Positions 36,376 through 47,155 of a DNA stretch of 64,000 nt are shown one piece after another. This stretch comes from an uncultured Lachnoclostridium sp. (lineage in GTDB: Bacteria; Bacillota; Clostridia; Lachnospirales; Lachnospiraceae): assembly GCA_944381625.1 (NCBI GenBank), contig CALWLW010000001.1:1-64000 (forward strand), given 5' to 3'. The position numbers were made by a program, and so were the translations under genes. Below the pieces are notes generated by a model. The model did no database searches. It saw only the letters and a program-made list of their open reading frames with translations, and had not been told where the DNA came from. How positions within the stretch are numbered: position 1 is the first letter of the stretch; each line of letters opens with the position of its first letter.

Positions 36376-37311
36376 ATGGATGTAATTATCAAAGATCTCG
36401 GGCTCCTGATCAATGCGACGCTGATCGCCACGCCTCCTCTTCTGTTCGCGGCGCTGGGCTCCTGCTTCTCGGAACGCAGCGGTGTGATTAATATCGGGAT
36501 TGAAGGTATGATGACCATCGGCGCTTTCACAGGCGCGGTGGTGGGCCTGGCCAGCGGAAACGGCTGGATCGCGTTTTTGTGCGCGGGGCTTGCCGGAGCG
36601 CTCTTCGGGCTGATCCATGCCATCGCCTGCATTTCGTTCCACGCGGATCAGACCATCGCCGGTACGGCCATCAATTTCCTGGGGCCGGGACTTGCGGTCT
36701 TCCTGTGCAAGGCCATGTTCAACAACTCTTCGGACACGCCGGCCATGGCTCCGTCCAGCAAGCTGCCCAAGCTGTTTGAAGGGGTATTCCCTACGGGATC
36801 CTTCTGGAGCAATGTACTGAATGTATATTCGGTGGCCTATCTGGTCTTCGTGGTAGCGCTGATCTGCTGGTTCGTCTTTTACAAGACCCGCTTCGGGGCG
36901 CATCTGCGGGCGGTGGGAGAGCATCCGGAGGCATGCGAGTCCCTGGGTATCGACGTGTACCGGATCCGTTATATCTGCGTGATCCTTTCGGGCTTCCTGG
37001 CCGGATTGGGCGGCGCTTTTGTGACGCTGGCCACCATCAACCAGTTCCGGCCCAACGTGATCGTGGGACAGGGCTTTATCGCCATCGCCGCCGTGATCTT
37101 CGGAAAATTCTCTCCGGAGGGCGCGGTCAAGGCGTGCCTGCTGTTCGGCTTCTGCAGCGGTATCCGAAGCCTGGCCAGCCAGAGCAACGTGGTATCGCCC
37201 AACCTGATCTCCATGATCCCGTACATCGTAACGATCCTGGCGCTGGTGCTTTTCGTGGGCAGAGCCCATACGCCGGCAGCCAACGGAAAGATTTTTGTGA
37301 AGTCGAGATAG
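36376..37311 (+). CDS. nupQ: Nucleoside ABC importer permease 2
   Basis: 311 residues, about nine helices. It has SERSGVINIGIEGMMTIGAF at the N-terminus and RAVGEHPEACESLGIDV in the cytoplasmic loop, both typical of the second permease of BMP-linked transporters. It ends eight bases before the YczE-like gene. Confidence 0.92.
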   Translation: MDVIIKDLGLLINATLIATPPLLFAALGSCFSERSGVINIGIEGMMTIGAFTGAVVGLASGNGWIAFLCAGLAGALFGLIHAIACISFHADQTIAGTAINFLGPGLAVFLCKAMFNNSSDTPAMAPSSKLPKLFEGVFPTGSFWSNVLNVYSVAYLVFVVALICWFVFYKTRFGAHLRAVGEHPEACESLGIDVYRIRYICVILSGFLAGLGGAFVTLATINQFRPNVIVGQGFIAIAAVIFGKFSPEGAVKACLLFGFCSGIRSLASQSNVVSPNLISMIPYIVTILALVLFVGRAHTPAANGKIFVKSR

Positions 37312-37319
37312 TGTAATCT

Positions 37320-37952
37320 ATGGAACAGGGGAAAGTAACGGCAAAAAGCGTGCTCACCGCGCTCATGGGCGTACTGCTGGTGGGCGTGGGAGTGGCGTTT
37401 AACAACTGTGCCGGTCTGGGCAACGACCCGGTCGGCATCGTATATGATGGAATCCGGAATGCGGGAGGAATGGACGCGGAGCAGCTGGGGCTTGCCTCCA
37501 ACATGGTGAACGCGGCGCTTGCGCTTCTGGTATTTATCACCGGCAGAAAGTATATCAGCGTGGGAACGCTGGTATATTTTCTTCCATATGGATTTTTTGT
37601 GGAGATCGGGATCCTTCTGTACCAGCTCCTGGCGCCGGAGGCGGGAGGGCTGGCGGTGCAGATCCTGTTCAGCGCGGCGGGATGCCTCCTTTTGTATCTG
37701 GGCGTGGCGGTCTATATCACCATGGATATCGGCGTGGATCCGTTCACGGGCATTGTGCTGGTGATCCGGGACGCGGTGAAGAAAGAATACCGGATTGTCA
37801 AGGTCATCTTCGATATCTGCATGATCGTACTGGGAACGCTCCTGGGAGGAAAGCTGGGAGCGGTTACTGTCATCACCGCGCTGACGGCGGGACCGGTGAT
37901 CCAGTATTTTTCCGGGAAGCTTAAAAAACTTCTGATCCGGGAACCATCATAA
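37320..37952 (+). CDS. YczE/YyaS-like integral membrane protein
   Basis: 210 residues, five to six membrane helices. Motifs [14 protein letters not shown] and [15 protein letters not shown] repeat an aDP pattern in the two halves, as in the YczE/YitT-related family. Function unknown. It sits in the nucleoside operon between permease and deoC; a paralogue at 43802 sits in a PTS operon. It may pass a sugar-derived product or regulate transport; neither is shown. Confidence 0.72.
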   Translation: MEQGKVTAKSVLTALMGVLLVGVGVAFNNCAGLGNDPVGIVYDGIRNAGGMDAEQLGLASNMVNAALALLVFITGRKYISVGTLVYFLPYGFFVEIGILLYQLLAPEAGGLAVQILFSAAGCLLLYLGVAVYITMDIGVDPFTGIVLVIRDAVKKEYRIVKVIFDICMIVLGTLLGGKLGAVTVITALTAGPVIQYFSGKLKKLLIREPS

Positions 37953-37987
37953 AGAGAAAACAGAAAAATCAGGAAGGAGAGAGAAAG

Positions 37988-38653
37988 ATGGATCATAAAG
38001 AAATACTGAAGCATGTGGACCATACGCTGCTGGCTCAGGGAGCCACATGGGAGGAGATCCGGAAGATCTGCGACGACGGAATTGCCTACGGGACGGCGTC
38101 TGTGTGCATCCCGCCCAGTTATGTGAAGCAGGCAAAAGAATATGTGGGGGATAAAATGGCGGTGTGTACAGTCATCGGCTTCCCCAACGGGTATTCCACC
38201 ACGAAGACGAAAGAGTTTGAGACCAGGGACGCCCTGGAAAACGGGGCCGACGAGATCGATATGGTGGCCAACATCGGATGGATCAAAGACCGGAAATACG
38301 ATCTGGTGGAAGAGGAGATCCGCACCCTGAAGGCGGCCTGCGGGGAGAAGATCCTGAAAGTGATCATCGAGACCTGCCTTCTGACAGAAGAGGAGAAGAT
38401 CCGTATGTGCGAGGCGGTCACCAGAGCGGGAGCCGACTATATCAAGACGTCCACGGGCTTTTCCAAGGCAGGTGCCACGTTTGAGGACATCGAGCTGTTT
38501 TCCCGCCATATCGGGCCGGATGTGAAGATGAAAGCGGCGGGAGGCATCTCTTCCCTGGCCGACGCGGAGAAATTCCTGGCGCTGGGCGCGGATCGCCTGG
38601 GTACCAGCCGTATCGTCAAGCTGGTCAGGAACGAAGAAGCCTCCGGGTATTAA
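37988..38653 (+). CDS. deoC: Deoxyribose-phosphate aldolase
   Basis: Cleaves 2-deoxyribose 5-phosphate to acetaldehyde and glyceraldehyde 3-phosphate. 221 residues, class I Schiff-base barrel. HVDHTLL at the N-terminus, [24 protein letters not shown] with the catalytic Lys, and YIKTSTGF with the second Lys are all present. AAGGAGAGAG precedes the ATG. Confidence 0.97.
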   Translation: MDHKEILKHVDHTLLAQGATWEEIRKICDDGIAYGTASVCIPPSYVKQAKEYVGDKMAVCTVIGFPNGYSTTKTKEFETRDALENGADEIDMVANIGWIKDRKYDLVEEEIRTLKAACGEKILKVIIETCLLTEEEKIRMCEAVTRAGADYIKTSTGFSKAGATFEDIELFSRHIGPDVKMKAAGGISSLADAEKFLALGADRLGTSRIVKLVRNEEASGY

Positions 38654-38678
38654 AGAGGACGGAAGAGAGGAAGAAAAT

Positions 38679-39101
38679 ATGCTGGATGAAGCCCGCACAA
38701 AAGAACTGATCGAGACCGCATTGCAGCAGCTTCCCTGTGCGTATGTTCCTTATTCCCATTTCCATGTGGGAGCGGCGCTGCTGGCGAAAAACGGAACCGT
38801 CTATACCGGCTGCAACATAGAGAACGCAGCCTATACTCCCAGCAACTGTGCCGAGCGCACGGCGTTTTTCAAGGCAGTCAGCGAAGGGGTGAAAGAATTC
38901 GAGGCCATCTGCGTGACGGGAGGCAAGGACGGAGTGCCGACGGAGCTTACCGCTCCCTGCGGGGTATGCCGCCAGGTAATGATGGAGTTCTGCGATCCGG
39001 AGACCTTTGAGGTCATCCTGGCAGTGAGTCCAGAGCAGTACCAGGTATTTAAATTAAAGGATTTGCTTCCCATGGGATTCGGGCCGGCGAACCTGGCCTG
39101 A
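38679..39101 (+). CDS. cdd: Cytidine deaminase
   Basis: Converts cytidine and deoxycytidine to (deoxy)uridine for the uridine phosphorylase upstream. 140 residues, the tetrameric form. The zinc site is NCAERTAFF and PCGVCRQVMMEF; YSHFHVGAALL and GCNIENAAY precede it. Confidence 0.96.
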   Translation: MLDEARTKELIETALQQLPCAYVPYSHFHVGAALLAKNGTVYTGCNIENAAYTPSNCAERTAFFKAVSEGVKEFEAICVTGGKDGVPTELTAPCGVCRQVMMEFCDPETFEVILAVSPEQYQVFKLKDLLPMGFGPANLA

Positions 39102-39131
39102 GAACCGGGGAGAAGAGAGGAGCAAGACAGC

Positions 39132-40322
39132 ATGGAGAAATATAAGCGCATTTTTGTGGTGGTGATGGATTCCCTGGGCGTGGGGGCCATGGAGGATTCG
39201 CCTGAGTTCGGGGATGTGGACGTCAATACCCTGGGCCATATCTCCCAGTCCGTGGAGTCCCTGGAGATTCCCAACCTGCAGAAGCTGGGCATGGCGAATC
39301 TGTGCCCGTTAAAGCAGGTGGAAGCGGCAGAGAAGCCCCTGGCATACTATGCCCGGCTCAACGAGCGCAGCAAGGGGAAGGATACCATGACCGGCCATTG
39401 GGAGATGATGGGCCTGGAAGTGAAAAAGCCCTTTATGACCTTTACGGAGACCGGATTCCCGCCGGAACTGATCCGGGAGCTGGAGGAACGCACCGGGCAT
39501 AAGGTGATCGGCAATAAGAGCGCCAGCGGTACGGAGATCCTGGACGAGCTGGCGGAGGAGGAGATCGCCACCGGCCATATGATCGTCTATACGTCCGCGG
39601 ACTCCGTGCTGCAGATCTGCGGCAATGAGGAGACCTTCGGCCTGGACGAGCTGTACCGCTGCTGTGAGATCGCCAGGGACATCACCATGAAGGATGAGTG
39701 GAAGGTGGGCCGCGTCATTGCCCGCCCGTATGTGGGCCGGAAGAAAGGCGAGTTCAAGAGAACCAGCAACCGCCATGACTACGCCCTGAAGCCCTTTGGA
39801 AAGACGGCGCTGGACGCATTGAAGGCGGCCGGTCTGGATGTGATCTCCATCGGCAAGATCAAGGATATCTTCGACGGAGAGGGGATCACAAAGGCCCTGA
39901 AGTCCAAAAGTTCCGTGCACGGGATGGAGCAGACCATAGAGACGGCGAAAGAGGATTTCCACGGGCTGTGTTTTGTGAACCTGGTGGATTTCGATGCTCT
40001 GTGGGGCCATAGGAGAGATCCGGAAGGCTATGCCCGCGAGATTGAGAAATTCGACAAAAATCTGGGCGTGCTGATGGATACGCTGAAGGACGATGACCTG
40101 CTGATCATCACGGCGGATCACGGGAACGACCCCACCTACACCGGTACGGACCACACCAGGGAGCAGGTGCCGTTCCTGGCCTGGTCGCCGTCCATGAAAG
40201 GCAGCGGAGAGCTGCCGGAGGAGGACACCTTCGCGGTAATCGGAGCGACTGTGGCAGATAATTTCGGTGTGGAGATGCCGGAAGGGACGATTGGCACGTC
40301 GATACTGGAAAAATTGAATTAA
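39132..40322 (+). CDS. deoB: Phosphopentomutase
   Basis: Converts (deoxy)ribose 1-phosphate from the phosphorylases to the 5-phosphate for DeoC or the pentose pathway. 396 residues of the alkaline-phosphatase superfamily. Metal and phospho-Thr motifs: [22 protein letters not shown], and [19 protein letters not shown] near the end. Last gene of the operon, ahead of a very strong terminator. Confidence 0.97.
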   Translation: MEKYKRIFVVVMDSLGVGAMEDSPEFGDVDVNTLGHISQSVESLEIPNLQKLGMANLCPLKQVEAAEKPLAYYARLNERSKGKDTMTGHWEMMGLEVKKPFMTFTETGFPPELIRELEERTGHKVIGNKSASGTEILDELAEEEIATGHMIVYTSADSVLQICGNEETFGLDELYRCCEIARDITMKDEWKVGRVIARPYVGRKKGEFKRTSNRHDYALKPFGKTALDALKAAGLDVISIGKIKDIFDGEGITKALKSKSSVHGMEQTIETAKEDFHGLCFVNLVDFDALWGHRRDPEGYAREIEKFDKNLGVLMDTLKDDDLLIITADHGNDPTYTGTDHTREQVPFLAWSPSMKGSGELPEEDTFAVIGATVADNFGVEMPEGTIGTSILEKLN

Positions 40323-40345
40323 ACACAGAAAACGGATGACGGGAG

Positions 40346-40390
40346 ACGCTTCCGGGGATCTTTGTAAAAGATCCCCGGGGGCGTTTTTTT
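40346..40390 (+). terminator. Strong rho-independent terminator ending the nucleoside operon
   Basis: An 18-pair stem from 40346-40363 to 40367-40384 (core GGGGATCTTT / AAAGATCCCC) with a three-base loop is followed by seven T. Confidence 0.92.
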
Positions 40391-40412
40391 GTCGTCCAAA
40401 CCAGGGTGGCAA

Positions 40413-40468
40413 AATTCCCATAGGAATTGCCTAAGTTAAAGGAACTTCTCTTTATTAGTTCCTATAAT
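40413..40468 (+). promoter_or_regulatory. Promoter region of the PTS operon with inverted repeats
   Basis: TATAAT (40463-40468) stands without a recognisable -35 box. Upstream are two inverted repeats: AATTCC/GGAATT (40413-40428) and GGAACT/AGTTCC (40441-40462). This form suits activation by a PRD-type regulator, whose gene is second in the operon. The rest of the 249-base gap shows nothing else. Confidence 0.5.
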
Positions 40469-40571
40469 AGAGGAAAAAGTGTATTTGTTTTTGGTGAAAA
40501 TTTCCTATATATTTGATTATAGCAACAGCCAATGTCGACAAGTGACTGTAAAATACGTAAGGAGAAGAGTT

Positions 40572-41831
40572 ATGAATTCAAAGTTACAAGACATATTGAT
40601 GAAGTATCTGATGCCCATTGCGAACCGCGTGGAGCAGCAGAAACATCTTCAGGCAATCAAGGACGGTATGATTGCGGTCATTCCGGTCATCATCATTGGC
40701 TCGATCAGTCTGCTCCCGACGGCAATCATGAACCTGCTGGGAAGCGGCCCGGTCTATGATTTCCTGGCAAAATACATCAATGTATTTACTTATGCGGGAA
40801 TGTTTTCCAATGATATGCTGTCCATCTATGCAGCCTTGTTTATTGCGGTCGCCCTGGCGAAGAGTTATGGGATCTGCAATAACCAGACAGGCGCCACCGC
40901 CGTTCTGGTACATCTGATTCTCAGCGGCGTCTCCATCGAAGGCGGACTTTCCATCGCGTATCTGGGAGCCTCCGGACTGTTCACCAGTATCGTTTCCGCC
41001 ATCCTGAGCGTGGAGATCACCCGGATTATGATGAAAAAGAAGCTGTTCATCCGCCTGCCGGACAGCGTGCCGTCCATGGTAGGGGAAAGCTTCGCTACTC
41101 TGGTTCCGCTGATTGTAAATGTTTTTGTTGCGGTGGTGATTGCCAATGTATCCCTGGCGCTGAGCGGGCAGGTGTTCCCGGCATTCATTATGAGTGTTCT
41201 GGCTCCTGCGATTACGACCATGGACACGCTCCCGGCGCTGTTGATTGTAATTTTCCTGACGCAGCTGCTCTGGTTTTTCGGACTGCATGGACCGTCCATC
41301 ACATCTGCGGTCTGGGCGTCGTTCGCTATCGCTTACGGCGCGGAAAACATGGCAAACTATGCGGCGGGTCTTCCGGTTACCCATATCTTCACCTTCGGCC
41401 TGTACTATAACATACTGCAGGTGACGGGGTCCGGACTGACGCTGGGGCTTGTACTCCTGATGATGAGATCCAAGGCCAAATCTCTGAAGTCCATAGGAAC
41501 GGTTTCCATTGTGCCGTCTCTGTTTGGAATCAATGAGCCGGTCATCTTCGGAGCGCCGATTATCCTGAATCCGTTTATGTTTATTCCGTTCGTATTCGGA
41601 CCGCTGGTAATTACGGTGATTACGTACGTGGCAATGTCCAGCGGACTGGTGGGGATGCCCATTGCAAATCCGCCCGGATTCCTTCCGCCTGGCGTGGGAG
41701 CATTTCTGATGACGCTGGATTGGAAGTGTGTGGTACTCGTATTTGTATGCCTGATCATTATGACGCTGATTTACTATCCGTTCTTTAAAGCGATGGAAGC
41801 AGATGAGCTGAAGAAGGAACAGCAGGCGTAA
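40572..41831 (+). CDS. PTS sugar transporter EIIC, Lac/cellobiose family
   Basis: 419 residues, about ten membrane helices, the CelB/LicC type. IANRVEQQKHLQAIKDGMIA opens the protein, and FFGLHGPS and SLFGINEPVIFGAPIILNPF carry the conserved sugar-site residues. ATG 40572 has AAGGAGAAG ahead; an earlier in-frame codon at 40479 lies in the leader. EIIB and EIIA of the same family follow after three genes. Despite the name, the substrate here may be an alpha-glucoside, judged by the GH4 enzyme. Confidence 0.92.
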   Translation: MNSKLQDILMKYLMPIANRVEQQKHLQAIKDGMIAVIPVIIIGSISLLPTAIMNLLGSGPVYDFLAKYINVFTYAGMFSNDMLSIYAALFIAVALAKSYGICNNQTGATAVLVHLILSGVSIEGGLSIAYLGASGLFTSIVSAILSVEITRIMMKKKLFIRLPDSVPSMVGESFATLVPLIVNVFVAVVIANVSLALSGQVFPAFIMSVLAPAITTMDTLPALLIVIFLTQLLWFFGLHGPSITSAVWASFAIAYGAENMANYAAGLPVTHIFTFGLYYNILQVTGSGLTLGLVLLMMRSKAKSLKSIGTVSIVPSLFGINEPVIFGAPIILNPFMFIPFVFGPLVITVITYVAMSSGLVGMPIANPPGFLPPGVGAFLMTLDWKCVVLVFVCLIIMTLIYYPFFKAMEADELKKEQQA

Positions 41832-41852
41832 GAGAAAGAACAGGAGAACAGG

Positions 41853-43784
41853 ATGTTTACGGGAAGACAGTCCAGAATATTGGAAATATTGCTGAATAAT
41901 GTCCAGGGGATGACGGGAGCCAAACTGTCGGAACATCTGGGAGTGTCTTCCCGCACAATCCGCAACGAAGTCGGAGAGATCAACCGGATCTGGAAAGAGG
42001 GCAATCTCATAAAAGCTTCCAAGCGAAAAGGATACTTTATCGAAGAGCAGTTCGCGGATTCCGTAAGAGAATATCTGCTTTCCGGAGGCAGGAAGCAGCG
42101 GGAAGAGGATGCGGCGGGCAGAGGATGGATGATCCTGGGCATGACTCTGGAGACCGGGAGGACGGATGTTTTCGCGGTTGAGGAGGAACTTTCCCTTTCC
42201 ACGCCTGCTGTATATAAGGAGGTCACAAAATTTCAGAAAAAGATGGTGGCAGGCTACCAGTATGAGATCCTGCAGATGAGCGCGGACCGGCTTTGGATTG
42301 AAGGGGATGAAAGAAAGATCCGTCAGTTTCTGTTCAAGCTGGTGAAAGACGAGACCCAGGCTGGGACAAATATGCATGTTTTTCTTCTGCGGGCGCTTTT
42401 GTACCGGGCATTTGACCAGGATGAGTATGAGTGGATGGTGCGGGTAATCAAAGAATATTTCGACAGCCGCTATATCCAGGTGTCGGATGCCAACCTTTAT
42501 ATGGTGGCCAGCGCCGTCTATATTACAATGATCCGCAATGCCCAGAACCACAGGGTGGTTACCCTGCAGGACGCGGAAGAAATCGACCCGGAGATACAGG
42601 AGTTGTTCCGGTATCTGGATGAAAACAGCTTTGAACTGGATGACGGGGACCGGCAGATCCTGTGGGGACTGTTCCATGGATTTAAGATAACGGCAAATCC
42701 CGCAGTGGAAGAGTCCAGCGGGAGCTTAAGCGTGCTGGTTCTGGAGGATTTCTGCAGTGAAGTCATGGAAAAATATCATTTTGATTTCTGGCAGTCCAAA
42801 GATTTTTATGACAATATCCTGATCCATATCGAATATATGATGAGGCGGATGGAGACGGGGTATGAGGTAAAAAATCCTATCCTGAACGATATCAAGCGGC
42901 AGTATCCGTATGCATATGAGATTTCCATGCTGCTGGTGCCCATTGTATACCGGTATAAGAACTGCTATATCCAGGATGATGAGATATCTTTCATCGCTAT
43001 TTTTGTGGAGCATTTCCTGGAAAATGTGAATCATAAGCTGAAGACGGTGATCATAAGTTCTCCCCGGTTCAGCATCAACACCATCATGAGCAACTGGATA
43101 CAGTCCAATTTTCATAATCAGCTGGAAGTGACGGCCATGATACCGCGGCACAGCCTGGAAAAATACCTGAAAGAGAATCAGGTGGATCTGATCATCTCCA
43201 TGGCAGATTCCATTATTGATCCGGTGATTGCCACCTTTAAAATCGATGGGATACCCAATCATTACACACAGAAGGCCATGAACGCGCTGATTCACAGAAT
43301 CCGCATGAATTACCGGTTCCGGGAGATTATCCGAACTTACTTTAAAAAGGAGATCATACGGATCTACAGGGGGAAAGCGGAATTTGACCAGGTGATCCTG
43401 GAACTGTCCCGGGCGCTGAAGTCTGAGGACTGTATCCATGACGTCAACGAGTATGTGAATGATGTGCTTCAGAGGGAGATCAACTATCCCACCTATATGG
43501 GCGACTGGTTTATGATTCCCCATCCGCTGGTGACGTTCGCCAAGAAGACAGCCATAGGGGTAGCGGTGCTGAAAACGCCCATCCGTATGAAAAATAAGGA
43601 GATTCAGCTGATTTTCCTGCTGGCCATGGAGAAAAAGCAGAACGAGCAGATCGGCGTGCTGTTCCAGCTGTTCCGGCATATGGCGGGCGAGAACCTTTCC
43701 ATACGATCCCTGGCGGCGGTGGAGACAGAAGAGGAATTTATAGACGTCCTGATTCGTATTTCCAGTTCGACAGATATCGGTTAA
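41853..43784 (+). CDS. LicR/MtlR-like PRD transcriptional activator
   Basis: 643 residues. Two N-terminal helix-turn-helix domains (about 1-60 and 80-150), two PRD modules with phosphorylatable His (about 180-400), an EIIB-like domain whose P-loop begins ISSPRFSINT with Ser in place of the usual Cys, and a C-terminal EIIA domain with the active His in WFMIPHP. Phosphorylation by HPr and EII proteins would link the state of the PTS to transcription of this operon. The EIIB-like site looks unable to accept phosphate on Cys. Confidence 0.9.
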   Translation: MFTGRQSRILEILLNNVQGMTGAKLSEHLGVSSRTIRNEVGEINRIWKEGNLIKASKRKGYFIEEQFADSVREYLLSGGRKQREEDAAGRGWMILGMTLETGRTDVFAVEEELSLSTPAVYKEVTKFQKKMVAGYQYEILQMSADRLWIEGDERKIRQFLFKLVKDETQAGTNMHVFLLRALLYRAFDQDEYEWMVRVIKEYFDSRYIQVSDANLYMVASAVYITMIRNAQNHRVVTLQDAEEIDPEIQELFRYLDENSFELDDGDRQILWGLFHGFKITANPAVEESSGSLSVLVLEDFCSEVMEKYHFDFWQSKDFYDNILIHIEYMMRRMETGYEVKNPILNDIKRQYPYAYEISMLLVPIVYRYKNCYIQDDEISFIAIFVEHFLENVNHKLKTVIISSPRFSINTIMSNWIQSNFHNQLEVTAMIPRHSLEKYLKENQVDLIISMADSIIDPVIATFKIDGIPNHYTQKAMNALIHRIRMNYRFREIIRTYFKKEIIRIYRGKAEFDQVILELSRALKSEDCIHDVNEYVNDVLQREINYPTYMGDWFMIPHPLVTFAKKTAIGVAVLKTPIRMKNKEIQLIFLLAMEKKQNEQIGVLFQLFRHMAGENLSIRSLAAVETEEEFIDVLIRISSSTDIG

Positions 43785-43801
43785 GGCAAAAAAGGATGAT
43801 T

Positions 43802-45776
<1,975 letters not shown>

Positions 45777-45834
45777 AAGACAGGAAAACAGCAGGTCGAA
45801 ATGCAGAAGGAATAGAGAAAGGAGATATTTATAT

Positions 45835-46131
45835 ATGAAGATCTTATTGTGCTGTAACGCGGGGATGTCCAGCTCGATCCTGGTGAAAAAAATCCGTGAG
45901 GCTGCGGAGAAGAGAGGAATGGATCTTACCATCACCGCGGTTGCCAACGCCGCCATCAGGGATGAGGTTGGAAAATGGGATGTATGCCTGGTAGGGCCGC
46001 AGCTGGTTTATGCGGTGAACAGTATCAAGGCCCAGCTGAATATCCCGGTAGCCAGTGTGGAGCCCAGGGTTTATGCTATGGCCGACGGAGACAAGGCTCT
46101 GGATTTTGCAGTAAGTCTGCTTGAAGGTTAG
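45835..46131 (+). CDS. PTS EIIB, Lac/cellobiose family
   Basis: 98 residues. The phosphocysteine loop is CCNAGMSSS, with Cys7 in the position of the active CxAGMS site. It carries phosphate from EIIA to the sugar bound by EIIC at 40572. AAAGGAG precedes the ATG. Confidence 0.93.
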   Translation: MKILLCCNAGMSSSILVKKIREAAEKRGMDLTITAVANAAIRDEVGKWDVCLVGPQLVYAVNSIKAQLNIPVASVEPRVYAMADGDKALDFAVSLLEG

Positions 46132-46140
46132 GTTGAAGGT

Positions 46141-46461
46141 ATGGCGAGCATAGAAAAATTATGTGAGATAGCAATGTCGATTATTACTTATTCAGGTATG
46201 GCCAAGTCCTGTTATATGCAGGCGCTGCAGCTGGCGAAAGCCGGAAAAGACCAGGAATGCGAGGACAAGCTGAGGGAGGGCGACGAGAATTTCGTACAGG
46301 CCCACCACGGGCATGGGGAGATCCTTCAGGAGGAGATGTCCACGGAGATCCCGCAGATCAGCCTGCTGATGACCCATGCGGAGGATCAGCTCATGGGAGC
46401 GGAGACCCTGAAAATCGTCATACAGGAACTAATAGAAATGTACAAAGAGAGAGGAAAATAA
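46141..46461 (+). CDS. PTS EIIA, Lac/cellobiose family
   Basis: 106 residues, three-helix trimeric EIIA. The active His is in LMTHAEDQLM; the Asp next but one is the usual metal-binding residue of this fold. It follows EIIB by nine bases and ends two bases before the next gene. Confidence 0.93.
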   Translation: MASIEKLCEIAMSIITYSGMAKSCYMQALQLAKAGKDQECEDKLREGDENFVQAHHGHGEILQEEMSTEIPQISLLMTHAEDQLMGAETLKIVIQELIEMYKERGK

Positions 46462-46463
46462 AA

Positions 46464-47069
46464 ATGGGAACATATAATATTTGGGCGGCGTCCACCACGC
46501 GCAACGGATTCGCCGCAGACGAGATCATTTCTTCCCTGCAGAAAGCGATCCGCAGGGCCATGGTGGAAGAGGCGTGCCAGTACGCATATGAACTGTATGT
46601 GTCGGGACCGATTTTTCTGGAAAAAATGTGGAGAAGACTTTTGACCATTTCCGTGGAGGATATCGGTTTTGGAAATCTGAATGCCGCGGTCCAGGTGAAT
46701 ACGATGAATGAAATGAGGAAAAACTTCCCCTATGACGACGGGGATCAGCCTATGTATTTCATCCATGCCATCCGCATCCTCTGCGAGAGCGAGAAAGATC
46801 GCTCCAGCGACTACCTGAAAAACATCATCATTAAAGAGGCCGCCATGGGCAAAAAGCCGGAGATCATGGATGTGGCGCTGGACAAACACACCAAGAGGGG
46901 TCAGGAGATGGGAAGGGGTTCCAAGCATTTCTTTGAGGAAGGCACAAAGGTGATCCCCCAGTTGAAGGTGGACAACGACTACAGGGAGCGCTACGGCAAG
47001 ATCCTGGAGACATACAGCCCGGATAAGAACGTACCCGACGCTTTCGTGTACAACCCCGGACAGTATTAG
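46464..47069 (+). CDS. Stand-alone RarA/MgsA C-terminal-like helical protein
   Basis: 201 residues. It resembles the C-terminal clamp-loader-like half of RarA (MgsA) ATPases: WRRLLTISVEDIGFGN is close to the RLLVIASEDIGLA motif, and AIRILCESEKDRSSDY and ALDKHTKRGQEMGRG follow. There is no Walker A or B motif, so it is not an ATPase by itself. It is the last gene of the PTS operon, two bases after EIIA. Its role there is unknown. ATG 46464 has GAGAGGAAAA ahead. Confidence 0.65.
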   Translation: MGTYNIWAASTTRNGFAADEIISSLQKAIRRAMVEEACQYAYELYVSGPIFLEKMWRRLLTISVEDIGFGNLNAAVQVNTMNEMRKNFPYDDGDQPMYFIHAIRILCESEKDRSSDYLKNIIIKEAAMGKKPEIMDVALDKHTKRGQEMGRGSKHFFEEGTKVIPQLKVDNDYRERYGKILETYSPDKNVPDAFVYNPGQY

Positions 47070-47089
47070 AGAAAGACAAGGAAGAGGGG

Positions 47090-47129
47090 GCCGCATGGCT
47101 GCAGGACGGCAGCCGTGCGGCGTTCCAAA
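47090..47129 (+). repeat. Intergenic repeat family 3, copy B
   Basis: GCCGCATGGCTGC (47090-47102) and GCAGCCGTGCGGC (47109-47121) form a 13-pair hairpin with one G-U, followed by GTTCCAAA. The same arrangement occurs at 21799-21843. No T-run follows. Confidence 0.6.
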
Positions 47130-47155
47130 TATCCGACGAAGATAAGGAGTATATT

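Noticed and set aside
40584..42677. A 697-residue open frame on the minus strand
   Set aside because: Antisense to the PTS EIIC and PRD activator genes; the translation is low-complexity Arg/Gln/His without any domain.
46257..46463. Upstream extension of the RarA-like gene
   Set aside because: It runs out of frame through EIIA, has no domain and no ribosome site; ATG 46464 follows a purine-rich GAGAGGAAAA site.
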